A stretch of DNA of 32,824 nt from Caulobacteraceae bacterium (GTDB taxonomy: Bacteria > Pseudomonadota > Alphaproteobacteria > Caulobacterales > Caulobacteraceae), in NCBI GenBank assembly GCA_019748095.1, contig JAIEQA010000046.1, forward strand, positions 1 through 32,824, written 5' to 3'. A program made the translations under genes and the position numbers. The notes beneath the pieces are model-generated. The model was not told where the DNA came from. It worked only from the letters and a program-made list of their open reading frames with translations, and did no database searches. This document shows, one piece after another, positions 32,491-32,824 of the stretch (the first letter of the stretch is position 1; the number at the start of each line of letters is the position of its first letter).

Positions 32491-32538
32491 AGACCGGAGC
32501 CTGCGCCTTCTGACAACAGGAGGCGCAGGCTCAGGTCT
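32491..32538. terminator. Long hairpin between TMEM43 and nuclease-family genes
   Basis: Arms GAGCCTGCGCCT and AGGCGCAGGCTC pair perfectly over 12 bases; AGACC and GGTCT extend the stem by five more after one mismatch. The loop is 12 bases. There is no T-run, so an intrinsic terminator is not certain. A second short stem (CTGAGGCC with GGCCTCAG) overlaps the upstream stop codon near 32425-32450. Confidence 0.5.
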
Positions 32539-32603
32539 GCGGATGCGGATCGCCCGGTGTAACCTTGGCAAGGTGGGCGCAGCCGACCCATAAGGGCGCT
32601 GCT

Positions 32604-32824
32604 ATGGAAAACACCATGATCGACCGTCGTACCCTTCTGACCGGACTGGCCGCCGCGCCGATGGCCGCCTGCGCCACGCCACCCGCCCCCGGCCGCCCGC
32701 CTCAACTTTCCCTCGTCTGCTTCAACATCTGGCATGATCGGGGCGATTGGCCCGCCCGCCTGCCCTTGCTGATCGCGGCGATCCGGGCCGAGGCCCCCGA
32801 CATCATCGGCCTGCAGGAGGTGCT
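32604..32824 (+). CDS. Endonuclease/exonuclease/phosphatase-family protein, 5' end
   Basis: The first 73 codons are in the window. DRRTLLTGLAAAPMAAC gives a signal with a lipobox-like end (Cys about residue 22) and a Tat-style DRR start. It is followed by LSLVCFNIWHDRGDWPAR and APDIIGLQEV, the first two metal-site blocks of the family (Asn in FNIW and Glu in LQEV). The enzyme is probably an envelope-bound phosphodiesterase; the substrate is unknown. AAGGG about eight bases before ATG 32604 supports this start, though ATG 32616 in the same frame is possible. Confidence 0.85.
   Translation, partial: MENTMIDRRTLLTGLAAAPMAACATPPAPGRPPQLSLVCFNIWHDRGDWPARLPLLIAAIRAEAPDIIGLQEV

Overview
The window is GC-rich DNA from an alphaproteobacterium, most likely Caulobacterales and possibly Brevundimonas-like. 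That placement is inferred from base composition, protein style and gene families; no rRNA or tRNA gene is present to confirm it.

Left part (1-15170) is accessory DNA. Two OafA-type acyltransferases with C-terminal SGNH domains (151-2028 and 12912-14801) bracket a phage-like mobile region. The first sits between two copies of the same gene end (2-124 and 2029-2260), the second of which is frameshifted. The mobile region holds a minus-strand block of ParB-domain DNA methyltransferase, DUF5681 protein and terminase large subunit (4101-7505), and a plus-strand block of DUF3489, DUF2924 and large serine recombinase (7833-12499). The plus block was built as three genes joined by ATGA overlaps. It has been broken by a complete 2,036-bp IS1595-type element (8136-10171) with 23-bp terminal inverted repeats, an exact 8-bp target duplication, a transposase and a P63C-domain passenger gene. 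A gene-poor, AT-rich stretch (about 15250-15600) closes this half.

The middle (15911-22563) is a phosphonate-catabolism locus. It has a DUF5690 transporter, an FAD-dependent oxidoreductase of the phosphonate-operon type, PhnX phosphonoacetaldehyde hydrolase, a PhnZ-like HD-domain protein with a full six-ligand iron site, a secreted phosphodiesterase/phosphatase with a PA14 tail, and a GntR/UTRA regulator. Three copies of a 12-bp TGG-N6-CCA palindrome lie in front of the transporter/oxidoreductase pair, the HD gene and the phosphatase/regulator pair. They predict one regulon controlled by the GntR protein. The set suggests that phosphonates are released outside the cytoplasm, imported, oxidised, and cleaved either by PhnX (hydrolytic) or by the HD enzyme (oxidative).

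The right part (22763-32824) looks chromosomal: a DUF1501/DUF1800 exported pair, a SAM methyltransferase, a lipoprotein, a NarL-type two-component system, a small exported PPC-like protein, a TMEM43-family membrane protein, and the start of an exported endonuclease/exonuclease/phosphatase-family protein.
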